Assembly: GCF_014650495.1 (NCBI RefSeq)
Contig: NZ_BMVB01000001.1
Span: 437,347 to 501,346 of the forward strand
Length of the DNA: 64,000 bases
Source: Streptomyces cinnamoneus
GTDB lineage: Bacteria > Actinomycetota > Actinomycetes > Streptomycetales > Streptomycetaceae
Reading direction: 5' to 3'
The stretch's first letter is position 1. Every line of letters begins with the position of its first letter. This document shows, piece by piece, positions 15,309 through 23,657 of the stretch. Below the pieces are notes generated by a model, which was given only the letters and a program-made list of their open reading frames with translations, did no database searches and was not told the origin of the DNA. The position numbers and the translations under genes were made by a program.

Positions 15309-17834
15309 ATGACCGGCACCACGGGCACCCGGCCCGGCCGTCTGAAGGTCTACCTCGGCGCGGCCCCGGGCGTCGGCAAGACCTACCGCATGCTGGACGA
15401 GGGATGGCGCCGCGCCCTGCGCGGCACCGACGTCGTCGTGGGCCTCGCCGAATGCCACCACCGCCCGCACACCGAGGAGATGCTCGACGGCCTGGAGGTC
15501 CTGCCCCGCCTGCGGTGCTCCACCCCGGACGCCGAGTCCCACGAGCTCGACACCGCCGCCGTCCTGAAGCGCCGGCCCGACGTGGTCCTCGTCGACGAGC
15601 TCGCCCACACCAACGCCCCCGGCGCCGGCAACGCCCAGCGCTGGCAGGACGTGGAGGACCTCCTCGCCGCCGGCATCGACGTCGTCACCACCGTCAACAT
15701 CCAGCACCTGGAGTCCCTCAGCGACGTCGTCGAGAGGATCACCGGACTGCCGCAACACGAGACCGTGCCCGACGAGGTCGTCCGCCGCGCCCACCAGATC
15801 GAACTCGTCGACATGGCCCCCGAGGCGCTGCGCCGCCGCATGGCGCACGGCAACGTCTACGCCCCCGAGAAGATCGACGCGGCCCTCTCGCACTACTTCC
15901 GCGTCGGCAATCTCACCGCCCTGCGGGAGCTGGCCCTGCTGTGGCTCGCCGAACGCGTGGACGAGACCCTGCAGCGCTACCGCGCCGAGCACGGCATCGG
16001 CGGCGTGTGGGAGACCCGCGAACGCGTCGTCGTCGCCCTCACCGGCGGCCCCGAGGGCGAGACCCTGATCCGCCGCGCCGCCCGCATCGCCGCCCGTTCC
16101 TCCGGAGGCGACCTGCTCGCCGTGCACGTCGCCCGCAGCGACGGGCTCGCCGGCGCCTCGCCCGCCGCGCTGGCCGGCCAGCGCCGCCTCGTGGAGAGCC
16201 TGGGCGGCAGCTACCACACCGTGGTGGGCGACCACGTGCCCGACGCCCTCCTGGCGTTCGCCCGCGCCGAGAACGCCACCCAGCTCGTCGTCGGCGTCAG
16301 CCGCCGCGGCCGGCTCCGGCGCGTCGCCGACGCCCGCGGGGTGGGCGAGGCCGTCGTCGAGCTGTCCGGAGACATCGACGTGCACCTGGTCACCCACGAA
16401 CGCGCGGGCCGCGGCCGCACCCGGCCCGTCCCCGGCCGCGACCTCTCCCGCGCCCGCCGCCTCGGCGGCCCCGCCGCCGGGCTGCTGCTGCCTCTGGCGC
16501 TGACCCTGCTGCTGCGCCGGCCCCCGGTCGCCGACGCCCTGGGCCTCAACCTCACCAGCGAGGCGCTGCTCTTCCTGGTGGCCGTCGTCGGCGTGGCCTG
16601 CATCGGCGGGGTGGCCTCCGCGCTGCTGGCCTCGCTCACGGCGTCGCTGCTGCTCAACTACTACTTCATCCCGCCCGCGGGCCGCTTCACCATCGCCGAG
16701 GCCAACAACGTCCTCGCCCTGGCCGTCTTCGCGCTCGTCGCCGTCACCGTCGCGGCCATCGTGGACCGCTCCCTGCGGCTGAGCCGCCGCGCCGCGAGCG
16801 CCACCGCCGAGGCCGGGACCCTCTCCTCCCTGGCCGTCGGCATCCTCCGCGGCGAGCAGGCCGTTCCCGTGCTGCTGGAGCGCACCCGGGAGACCTTCGG
16901 CATGGAGTCGGCCGAACTGCGCCCCCGCGGCCGCGAGCCGGGGCGCGCGTCCGCCGGCACGGCACCGGGCCAGGACGGGGCGGAGACCCGGGTGCCCGTC
17001 GGCGAGGGGGACGAGCTGGTGCTGCGCGGCCGCGTCCTGCCCGCCACCGAGCACCGCGTCCTCACCGCCTTCGCCGCCCACCTGACGGCCGCCGTGGAGC
17101 GCGCCCGCCTCGCCGAGGCCGCCGCCGAGATCGAACCGGTGCGCGCCGCCGACCGGATGCGCACCGCGCTGCTCGCCGCCGTCAGCCACGACCTGCGCAC
17201 CCCGCTCGCCGGCGGCTGGGCCGCCATCAGCTCCCTGCGCAGCCGTGACGTCGACTTCTCCGCCGAGGACAAGGAGGAACTCCTGGCCACCGCCGAGGAG
17301 TCGATGGCCAAGCTCAGCCGGCTCGTCGACAACCTGCTCGACATGAGCCGCATCCAGGCCGGCGCCCTGACCCTGCACCTGCAGCCCACCGCGCTGGCCG
17401 AAGTGCTGCCGCAGGCCCTGGACAGCCTGCCGGACACCCCTGCGGGGCGCGTCGTCGTCCACGACGTCGAGCACGTGCCGTGCGTGCTGGCCGACCCGCC
17501 CCTGCTGGAACGCGTCCTCGCCAACCTCGTGGCCAACGCCACCCGGCATTCGCCGCCCGGCCGGGCGGTCACCGTCGCCGCCAGCGCGCTGGCCGCACGG
17601 GTCGAACTGCGCGTCGTCGACCGGGGGCCCGGCATACGGGCCGCCGACCGCGAACGTGCCTTCGCCCCCTTCCAGCGGCTCGGCGACACCGACAACACCA
17701 CCGGCCTCGGCCTGGGCCTCGCGCTGTCCCGGGGGCTCACCGAGGCCATGGGCGGCACCCTCACCCCGGAGGACACCCCCGGCGGCGGGCTGACGATGGT
17801 CGTCTCCCTGCCCGCCGCACCGGCTCCGGCGTAG
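15309..17834 (+). CDS. kdpD: KdpD-type osmosensitive K+ sensor histidine kinase
   Basis: Encodes 841 residues in the full KdpD architecture. There is an N-terminal KdpD domain with Walker A GAAPGVGKT (18-25) and DELAHTNAPG; a universal-stress-protein-like domain (about 245-365); a four-helix DUF4118 membrane block (about 395-495); a GAF-like region; HisKA with phospho-His627 in AVSHDLRTPLAG; and HATPase boxes NLVANATRHSPPGR and GLGLGLALSRGL. KdpD controls the Kdp potassium ATPase through KdpE. Neither kdpE nor kdpFABC is next to it; the next gene is gmd. GAGAG precedes the start at 15309. Confidence 0.93.
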   Translation: MTGTTGTRPGRLKVYLGAAPGVGKTYRMLDEGWRRALRGTDVVVGLAECHHRPHTEEMLDGLEVLPRLRCSTPDAESHELDTAAVLKRRPDVVLVDELAHTNAPGAGNAQRWQDVEDLLAAGIDVVTTVNIQHLESLSDVVERITGLPQHETVPDEVVRRAHQIELVDMAPEALRRRMAHGNVYAPEKIDAALSHYFRVGNLTALRELALLWLAERVDETLQRYRAEHGIGGVWETRERVVVALTGGPEGETLIRRAARIAARSSGGDLLAVHVARSDGLAGASPAALAGQRRLVESLGGSYHTVVGDHVPDALLAFARAENATQLVVGVSRRGRLRRVADARGVGEAVVELSGDIDVHLVTHERAGRGRTRPVPGRDLSRARRLGGPAAGLLLPLALTLLLRRPPVADALGLNLTSEALLFLVAVVGVACIGGVASALLASLTASLLLNYYFIPPAGRFTIAEANNVLALAVFALVAVTVAAIVDRSLRLSRRAASATAEAGTLSSLAVGILRGEQAVPVLLERTRETFGMESAELRPRGREPGRASAGTAPGQDGAETRVPVGEGDELVLRGRVLPATEHRVLTAFAAHLTAAVERARLAEAAAEIEPVRAADRMRTALLAAVSHDLRTPLAGGWAAISSLRSRDVDFSAEDKEELLATAEESMAKLSRLVDNLLDMSRIQAGALTLHLQPTALAEVLPQALDSLPDTPAGRVVVHDVEHVPCVLADPPLLERVLANLVANATRHSPPGRAVTVAASALAARVELRVVDRGPGIRAADRERAFAPFQRLGDTDNTTGLGLGLALSRGLTEAMGGTLTPEDTPGGGLTMVVSLPAAPAPA

Positions 17835-17962
17835 TCCGCAAATTCCCTAGTCTATCGGGATTTCATTGACACCCTTCCGGCGCGGCTGCGAGCGTGCGTC
17901 GCAATGACGGTCGGACGGCGGGGGGCGGTCTCGGTCCGTGGGCAGGAAGGGAAGGCGACGGG

Positions 17963-18994
17963 ATGACCAGGCGCGCGCTGATCACGGGGATCACCGGACA
18001 GGACGGTTCGTACCTCGCCGAACACTTGCTGTCACAGGGATACCAGGTCTGGGGCCTGCTCAGGGGCCAGACGAACCCCAGGACGTCGCGCGTCGGCCAC
18101 CTCGCCTCCGACCTCTCCTTCGTCGACGGCGACCTCACGGACCAGGCGAGCCTCGTGGCGGCCGTGGACACCGTACAGCCCGACGAGGTCTACAACCTGG
18201 GCGCGCTCTCCTTCGTGCCCGGCTCGTGGCAGCAGCCGGAACTGGTCACCGAGGTCAACGGCACGGGCGTCCTGCGGATGCTCGAAGCCATCCGCATGGT
18301 GAGCGACCTCAACGGCTCCCGGCACGCCGACGGCGGCCGGATCCGCTTCTACCAGGCGTCCTCCTCCGAGATGTTCGGCAGGGCCGCCGAGACCCCGCAG
18401 AGCGAGACCACCGGCTTCCACCCCCGCAGCCCCTACGGCGTGGCGAAGACCTACGGGCACCACATCACCCGCACCTACCGCGAGACCTTCGGCATGTACG
18501 CGGTGTCGGGCGTGCTCTTCAACCACGAGTCCCCGCGGCGCGGCACCGAGTTCGTCACCCGGAAGATCTCCCTCGCCGCCGCCCGCATCAAGCTCGGCCA
18601 CCAGAAGCGGCTCGACCTCGGCAACCTGGACGCCGTGCGCGACTGGGGCTTCGCCGGTGACTACGTGCGCGCCATGCACCTGATGCTGCAGCAGGACGAG
18701 CCCGCCGACTACGTGGTGGGAACCGGCCGAATGCACTCCGTCCGGGACGCGGTGCGCTGCGCCTTCGCGTGCGTGGGCCTGCACTGGACCGACCACGTCG
18801 TCGTCGACCCCGCCCTCGTCCGGCCGGCCGAGGTGGAGGTCCTGTGCGCCGACAGCCGGCGCGTACGGGCCGAGCTGGGCTGGGAACCGACCGTGGACTT
18901 CGCTCAGTTGATGCGGATGATGGTGGAGTCCGACCTCGAACGGCTCTCCCGTGAGCCCGTGCACGGGGGCCTGCTGCCGGCCGCCGGCCGGTAG
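17963..18994 (+). CDS. gmd: GDP-mannose 4,6-dehydratase
   Basis: Encodes 343 residues, an extended SDR. It has the NAD(P) motif GITGQDGSYLAEHL at the N-terminus, NLGALSFV, the catalytic Ser/Thr region SSSEMFG, YxxxK in YGVAKTYGHH, and the signature FNHESPRRGTEFVTRK. It makes GDP-4-keto-6-deoxy-D-mannose, the precursor of GDP-fucose, rhamnose and perosamine units used in glycans or in glycosylated natural products. GGAAGGGAAGG precedes the start. No partner reductase or glycosyltransferase is adjacent. A strong terminator follows. Confidence 0.93.
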   Translation: MTRRALITGITGQDGSYLAEHLLSQGYQVWGLLRGQTNPRTSRVGHLASDLSFVDGDLTDQASLVAAVDTVQPDEVYNLGALSFVPGSWQQPELVTEVNGTGVLRMLEAIRMVSDLNGSRHADGGRIRFYQASSSEMFGRAAETPQSETTGFHPRSPYGVAKTYGHHITRTYRETFGMYAVSGVLFNHESPRRGTEFVTRKISLAAARIKLGHQKRLDLGNLDAVRDWGFAGDYVRAMHLMLQQDEPADYVVGTGRMHSVRDAVRCAFACVGLHWTDHVVVDPALVRPAEVEVLCADSRRVRAELGWEPTVDFAQLMRMMVESDLERLSREPVHGGLLPAAGR

Positions 18995-19018
18995 GGGGGC
19001 GGGCGCGCGACGCCGTAC

Positions 19019-19055
19019 CAGTGGCCCGGCCGGGGACGTTCCGGCCGGGCCACTG
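19019..19055 (+). terminator. Strong hairpin terminator after gmd
   Basis: A perfect 15-bp inverted repeat (19019-19033 and 19041-19055) with a 7-base loop GGACGTT lies 24 bases after the gmd stop. The stem is almost pure G-C. No T-run. Confidence 0.75.
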
Positions 19056-19183
19056 ACGCGTTTCGGACCCGTACCACTGGACCGTACCCCCGACCGAACC
19101 GAAGTACCGAAAGCACGAGACCGGTCAACCGAACCATCCGGAAGGGCAAACCGCAGGTTTAACCGTGGCGAGACGGCATGTCG

Positions 19184-19213
19184 TTGACTTGGCTCAGCGG
19201 AAGTACCTACTGT
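19184..19213 (+). promoter_or_regulatory. Candidate promoter of the PAS-LuxR gene
   Basis: TTGACT (19184-19189), an 18-bp spacer, then TACTGT (19208-19213) resemble a housekeeping-sigma promoter. It lies in an AT-enriched stretch about 120 bases before the GTG start at 19333, implying a leader of roughly 110 bases. Confidence 0.45.
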
Positions 19214-19332
19214 TTCGATCAGTTGGTCAGAAACCGGGCCATTGGGATCGAGGCCCGGATACCGCAATTCTTTGTCGCATTTCTAGCGCGCGGTTCCGAA
19301 CGTTGAGTGGGATCCGAAAGGTTGGCAGTCTC

Positions 19333-19992
19333 GTGGCCACTTCCGTACTTGCAGATGACCAGGCCGGTGTCCGTCCGCAGTTCGAGCAGCCCGGTATGTG
19401 CATGGCGTATCTCGACCCCGCGCTGACGATCCGGCAGGCGAACCCCGAGTTCTTCCGGCAGTTCGGGACCACCTCCGAGGACGTGTGCGGGCGCAGGTTC
19501 CAGGAGCTGGTGCACCCCAGCGTCCAGCAGCCGCTGCTGCGCCAGTTCTCCGGCCTGGTCGAGGGCCGGCGCCAGCGGTTCGCCACCCACGTGGTCGCCC
19601 TGCGGCAGGAGGAGTCCCGGGAGGACTCGGCGTTCTCCAGCACGCTCACGGCGATCTCCGTGCGCGGCGGCACCCCGGGGGACGCCGCGATCCTGGTGAT
19701 GATGCCGCCGGGGCAGGCGTCCGCCGAGGAGGCGGGCGTCGTCACCAGCCGCAAGAAGATCCTCACCGAGATCGACGCGCGCATCCTGGAGGGGATAGCC
19801 GCCGGAATTTCCACCGTCCCGCTCGCCTCCCGGCTGTATCTCAGCAGGCAGGGCGTCGAATACCACGTCACCGGCCTGCTCCGGAAGCTCAAGGTGCCCA
19901 ACCGTGCCGCCCTGGTATCCCGTGCCTACTCGATGGGTGTGCTCAAGGTCGGCATGTGGCCGCCGAAGGTCGTCGAAGAATTCATCAAGTGA
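19333..19992 (+). CDS. PAS-LuxR transcriptional regulator
   Basis: Encodes 219 residues from GTG at 19333. The N-terminal half is a PAS-like sensor (GMCMAYLDPALTIRQANPEFFRQFG), and the C-terminal about 65 residues are a LuxR-type HTH (LASRLYLSRQGVEYHVTGLLRKLKV). This layout matches the PimM class of antibiotic pathway activators in Streptomyces, which usually lie inside polyketide clusters; here no such cluster is in view. An in-frame upstream ATG at 19165 would add a non-conserved basic segment and is rejected. Its target is unknown; gmd upstream is separated by a terminator. Confidence 0.82.
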   Translation: MATSVLADDQAGVRPQFEQPGMCMAYLDPALTIRQANPEFFRQFGTTSEDVCGRRFQELVHPSVQQPLLRQFSGLVEGRRQRFATHVVALRQEESREDSAFSSTLTAISVRGGTPGDAAILVMMPPGQASAEEAGVVTSRKKILTEIDARILEGIAAGISTVPLASRLYLSRQGVEYHVTGLLRKLKVPNRAALVSRAYSMGVLKVGMWPPKVVEEFIK

Positions 19993-20259
19993 CCGGCCGT
20001 CCGGGAAGGGTCCTGAGGGATTCCCGCATTCCCGGAAAACGAGGGAAACACCTAGTCCTGCTGTGCTCCGCAGTATTTCCGGCGGACAAGCGGAACCTCA
20101 GGGGAATTTCTGCCGTCCGCCGGGCTCCGGCGGGGCGGGCCCCGGGCGGCCGCTGCGGCGGGTGAACCGGAGGGAACTCTTCCGGTCGCTGGTGCGCTGT
20201 ACAGGGTGAAGCTGCGAGGCCCGTGCCCCTGGTGGCACTCGGCGAATGGGGGGAAACCC

Positions 20260-20775
20260 ATGCGCGTAACCCGCACGACCTGGCGCTCCGGGGCGGCCGT
20301 TGCCCTGCTGGCCCTGCTGACCGTTCCGGCCGTCGCCCTGGCGGCAGCCTCCCACGCCCCCGGCGGCCCGGCGGGGGAGTCCGCCGGCGAACCGTCGGCG
20401 CACGAGGGCGACCCGTCCTCGGCCACCGACCGGGTGGCCGCCTTCTACGGGGCGTACGTCGACGCCCGTACCGGCACGCCCGACACCGTCCTGTCCGACG
20501 CCCTGCGCGCGCACTTCCTCACCGAGGAGTTCCGCGAACGCCTGACGTCCTGGGAACTGCAGCACGGCGTGGACGGGGTGTTCCACGCCCAGAACACCCC
20601 GCGCGCCTGGCGCGTGACCTACGACAACAGCGGCGCCGGGCACACCTGGACCCGCATCCGGCTGACGTGGGGCGACGTGAAGAAGCCCACGTACACCTAC
20701 CTGAGCGTGCAGTCGGACCTGAGCACCGGGCTCATCTCCGACATCAAGGAGACCGGGGCCCCCGCGGGAGAGTGA
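20260..20775 (+). CDS. Secreted protein of unknown function
   Basis: Encodes 171 residues. A Sec signal peptide is clear: basic MRVTRTTWR, hydrophobic core AVALLALLTVPAVALA, cleavage near AAA-SHA. The mature part begins with a Gly/Pro/Ser-rich acidic linker, then a globular domain from about residue 55 with RVAAFYGAYVDA and a C-terminal strand-rich half (WRVTYDNSG, then TYLSVQSDL). The pattern recalls small NTF2/DUF3828-like extracellular domains, but the assignment is weak. A G-rich ribosome site precedes the start. Monocistronic, converging on the DUF6328-like gene. Confidence 0.7.
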   Translation: MRVTRTTWRSGAAVALLALLTVPAVALAAASHAPGGPAGESAGEPSAHEGDPSSATDRVAAFYGAYVDARTGTPDTVLSDALRAHFLTEEFRERLTSWELQHGVDGVFHAQNTPRAWRVTYDNSGAGHTWTRIRLTWGDVKKPTYTYLSVQSDLSTGLISDIKETGAPAGE

Positions 20776-20799
20776 GGCGGCCCGCCCCGCTGCGGGCGG

Positions 20800-21291
20800 T
20801 CAGCCCTTACGGGCGTAGCGGTGGCGGGCCCAGGCCGGCAGGCCGAACCAGCACAGCGCCAGCCAGGCGACGAGCCCGCCCGTCACCCAGGGCACGGCCG
20901 CGTTGTGCATCGCGATGCGCAGGATGAGGAGGAGGGCCGACGCGACGGTGGCCAGCAGCAGCACGACCCCCAGCAGCGTCATGCGTGACGCCCAGGTGAC
21001 GGTCTGCGGCTTCAGTCGCCGTCCGGTGACCAGCCGGTGGAAGGAGACGGGGCCGATCAGGGCGCCGGTGGTGGCGGCGCCCAGCAGCACGGTGACCACG
21101 TAGATCCTCTTGTCGGTCGTCCCGAGCGAGGCGAACTGCGGCGTGAAGACGACGGTCAGCAGGAAGCCGAAGAGGATCTGCACCCCCGTCTGGGCCACCC
21201 TCACCTCCTGGAGCAGCTCGCTCCAGCGCCGGTCGGCGCGCTCCTCGGGGGATTCGTCGCGTCCTTCGCGCTGTGCTCCGCTCGGCGTCAT
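20800..21291 (-). CDS. DUF6328-like four-helix membrane protein
   Basis: Encodes 163 residues. A hydrophilic acidic N-terminus (residues 1-30, including ESPEERADRRWSELLQEVR) is followed by four hydrophobic helices at about 35-55, 67-85, 105-128 and 133-152. The segment QTGVQILFGFLLTVVF is characteristic of an actinobacterial membrane family (DUF6328). Function unknown; no catalytic residues are visible. The last stretch ARHRYARKG is basic and probably cytoplasmic. Confidence 0.78.
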   Translation of the reverse strand: MTPSGAQREGRDESPEERADRRWSELLQEVRVAQTGVQILFGFLLTVVFTPQFASLGTTDKRIYVVTVLLGAATTGALIGPVSFHRLVTGRRLKPQTVTWASRMTLLGVVLLLATVASALLLILRIAMHNAAVPWVTGGLVAWLALCWFGLPAWARHRYARKG

Positions 21292-21346
21292 GGCGACCCG
21301 TCCTTCACGTCCGCGGTACGGGGTACCGTACTGGGCTCCTTGGCGC

Positions 21347-22219
21347 TCAGGGGGTATTGAGGGGCGTCCGGCGGACGAACGTCATGCCGAAGCGGTCGCC
21401 CCGCCCCACGCCCTCGCCCGTCACGTAGGCGGCGTTGTGGCCGTGCCAGTACAGGCAGCCGATCCGCAGGGGCTCCTGCCCCTCCCAGTAGGGCTTCATG
21501 CGGACGCCCGCGAGCGGGTTGCGCTGCCGGCCGGGGCCCCAGCCCCGCACCTCGGACTCCAGGACCTGGCTGTACCAGTCGGCGCCGCGGTCGAGGTCGG
21601 TCAGGTGGAACACCATCCGGCGCTCGGCGCCCGCCATGGTGACGTCGACGTCCAGTTGCGCCCTGCGGCCGTCGAGGCTGCCGAGGTAGCGCCCCCGGCC
21701 CAGGGGCCGGCCGCACCAGTCCTCGAAGTCGCGGAACGGCCGGTTCTGGGTGAGGGCGGGGGCTGTGGCCGAGCGGTGGAACGCCATCGGGTATCCGCCG
21801 CCGCCGCTGCTGCCGATGCCGGACAGGACGTCGGTGTCACACGTGTGGATCAGCAGGCTCGGCCAGGTCAGGGCGGCCGCGCCGGACAGCGTGACCGTGC
21901 CGATGTCCCGTGCGCCCGCCGGGACTTCCTGCCGGCTGCCGATATACGTCACATCCCGTTCGAGGTCGGTGAAGGTGAGATAGACGGTGCGCAGCGTGCC
22001 GGGCGCCTCCTGCGCCACCACGATCCGCAGCCGGGCCCTGCGGCCGTCGCACACCCCTTCCCAGGTGCCGTGGAAGGCGCGGACGTCCCGGAACGTGCCG
22101 CCTCCTCCCGCTGCTGCCGCGACCGGCATCGCGCCGCCCCACATGAGTCCTCCGGCGGCCAGGGCGGTGCCCACGGCGGACTTCAGGGCGGTGCGGCGGG
22201 TCATCGAGCGGTACTTCAT
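21347..22219 (-). CDS. Tat-exported protein of unknown function
   Basis: Encodes 290 residues from the ATG at 22219, preceded by GGAGG. The N-terminus MKYRSMTRRTALKSAVG has a twin-arginine motif followed by a hydrophobic core ending near PVAAAAGGG, so export by Tat is expected. The mature part appears to contain two related beta-rich segments of about 100 residues: FRDVRAFHGTWEGVCDGRRARLRIVV and, near residue 155, a similar CGRPLGRGRYLGSLDGRRAQLDVDV. This suggests an internal duplication. No enzyme signature was recognised. Confidence 0.7.
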   Translation of the reverse strand: MKYRSMTRRTALKSAVGTALAAGGLMWGGAMPVAAAAGGGGTFRDVRAFHGTWEGVCDGRRARLRIVVAQEAPGTLRTVYLTFTDLERDVTYIGSRQEVPAGARDIGTVTLSGAAALTWPSLLIHTCDTDVLSGIGSSGGGGYPMAFHRSATAPALTQNRPFRDFEDWCGRPLGRGRYLGSLDGRRAQLDVDVTMAGAERRMVFHLTDLDRGADWYSQVLESEVRGWGPGRQRNPLAGVRMKPYWEGQEPLRIGCLYWHGHNAAYVTGEGVGRGDRFGMTFVRRTPLNTP

Positions 22220-22387
22220 CGGACCTCCCGAATCTCTCGGCTCCTCAAGCGGCCAAACGCGTCTCATCATGGGCGGGAGACGCCGGGTGGCACAGGCGCA
22301 ATTGAGCCGCCGCACGGGTGCGGCCCTTGTGTCGGAACGGGGAGAATGTCCTGATCATTGTGGGGTGCGCTTAGTGTTGCGCGCGTG

Positions 22388-22831
22388 ATGTCGCGTGAGA
22401 AGCAGCGCCGCCCACCCCCCTCACGGGTGCGCACGGGATCCCGTGCCCTGCTCACCGTGGTGCTGCTCGCCGCCACGACCGCCTGCGGCGCCCTGGCCGA
22501 ACGGCGCGACGACGCCCTCGCCACGGTCACCGTTTTCGAGCAGGCCCTGCGCACCGGGCAGAAGGAGCCGCTGTGCGCGGCCCTCGCCCCCGTCACCCGC
22601 GAGGAACTGGAGCAGTCGGCCCGGGCCTCCTGCGAGCAGGCGATCGAGGACGAGGAGGTCCCGGCGGCCGGTGCCGTGAGGCACCTCGACGTCTACGGCG
22701 ACCAGGCACGGGCCGTCCTCGATCACGACACCCTCTTCCTGGCGCACTTCCCCGGCGGATGGAAGGTGACCGCCGCGGGGTGCCGGCCGCGCTCCGAGCA
22801 GCCCTACCAATGCACGGTCAAAGGCAGGTGA
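22388..22831 (+). CDS. Putative lipoprotein
   Basis: Encodes 147 residues. A basic Pro-rich start (SREKQRRPPPSRVRTGSR) leads to a hydrophobic segment ALLTVVLLAA and a lipobox-like TTAC-G with Cys near residue 33, indicating lipidation and anchoring on the outer face of the membrane. The remaining 110 residues are acidic, with three more Cys (LCAALAP, RASCEQAI, GCRPRS), possibly forming disulfides. Function unknown. It heads a short group with a 27-residue micro-ORF and a DUF6766 protein. Confidence 0.75.
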   Translation: MSREKQRRPPPSRVRTGSRALLTVVLLAATTACGALAERRDDALATVTVFEQALRTGQKEPLCAALAPVTREELEQSARASCEQAIEDEEVPAAGAVRHLDVYGDQARAVLDHDTLFLAHFPGGWKVTAAGCRPRSEQPYQCTVKGR

Positions 22832-22838
22832 CACCGTC

Positions 22839-22922
22839 ATGAAAGCAATGTTCAGCTCCTGCCTGGTGCTGATCGTCGGGGGCCTGGTGTACTTCACGGC
22901 GCTGGGGCTGATGCACCGGTGA
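22839..22922 (+). CDS. 27-residue single-helix micro-ORF
   Basis: Starts at ATG 22839, seven bases after the lipoprotein stop, and its TGA overlaps the GTG start of the next gene (GTGA at 22919-22922). The product, MKAMFSSCLVLIVGGLVY followed by FTALGLMHR, is one hydrophobic helix, a possible membrane micropeptide. The exact spacing and overlap suggest translation as part of the operon, but a purely coupling role cannot be excluded. AGGCAGG lies upstream. Confidence 0.5.
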   Translation: MKAMFSSCLVLIVGGLVYFTALGLMHR

Positions 22923-23647
22923 ACCGGACCGCGGGAGCGCAGGAGGACACGGCCCCCGGGCGCACCGGCCGGCTGCGGCGCTTCGTCCACGACAACGGCC
23001 TCGCCCTCGCCTTCGGCGCCGCGTTCGTGCTCGCCGTGGCGGGCCAGGCGGCAGCCGGCCGAGCCGAGTTCAACAGCCTCCTCATCACCGACGGCCTGGC
23101 ACCGGTCGACCTCCCCGCCTACCTCACGTCGTCGGACTTCGCCGTCGACGTCACCGAGAACTGGCAGTCGGAGTTCCTGCAGTTCTTCCTCTACATCTTC
23201 GTCACCGTCTGGCTGGTCCAGCGCGGCTCGCCCGAGTCGAAGCAGACCGGGAAGGCCGGGCCCGAATCCGACCGGGAGCAGCTCGTCGGCGAGCACGCCC
23301 GGGACGACTCCCCGCGCTGGGCCGCCGCCCCCGGCTGGCGCCGGGCGGTGTACTCCCACTCGCTCGGCCTCGTCATGGGCGTCATCTTCCTGCTCTGCTG
23401 GTTCAGCCAGTCCGTCACGGGCACGGCCGCCTACAACGAACAGCAGCTGCGCCAGCTTGAGGCCCCCGTCGCCTGGAGCGAGTACCTGCTCCGCGCCGAA
23501 TTCTGGAGCCGCACCCTGCAGAACTGGCAGTCGGAGCTGCTGGCCGTCGCCGCCATGGCCGTCTTCTCCATCTACCTGCGCCAGCGGGGCTCACCGGAGT
23601 CGAAGCCGGTCGGCGCCGCCCACGCCGCCACGGGCGTCGAGGGCTGA
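22919..23647 (+). CDS. DUF6766 family membrane protein
   Basis: Encodes 242 residues from GTG. Four hydrophobic segments (about 28-46, 85-100, 145-162, 203-215) form two similar halves. Each half contains an NWQSEFLQ/NWQSELLA helix start and ends in an identical QRGSPESK motif (about residues 101-108 and 223-230), so the protein is an internal duplication. Widespread in Actinobacteria and Proteobacteria; function unknown. Confidence 0.82.
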   Translation: MNRTAGAQEDTAPGRTGRLRRFVHDNGLALAFGAAFVLAVAGQAAAGRAEFNSLLITDGLAPVDLPAYLTSSDFAVDVTENWQSEFLQFFLYIFVTVWLVQRGSPESKQTGKAGPESDREQLVGEHARDDSPRWAAAPGWRRAVYSHSLGLVMGVIFLLCWFSQSVTGTAAYNEQQLRQLEAPVAWSEYLLRAEFWSRTLQNWQSELLAVAAMAVFSIYLRQRGSPESKPVGAAHAATGVEG

Positions 23648-23657
23648 GCCGGCCGCC

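Larger units (their letters stand above)
18995..19332. other. Intergenic region between gmd and the PAS-LuxR regulator
   Basis: These 338 bases have no gene. They contain the strong gmd terminator (19019-19055), a zone at about 19063-19140 with repeated CCGTAC, CCGAAC and GTACC words, and a plausible promoter at 19184-19213 for the downstream regulator. The stretch 19140-19330 is AT-richer than average. Confidence 0.55.

Noticed and set aside
18995..19332. Self-recognising PAS-LuxR operator (CTVGGGAWWTCCCBAG-like)
   Set aside because: I looked for the known PimM-class site upstream of the regulator and gmd and found no acceptable match.
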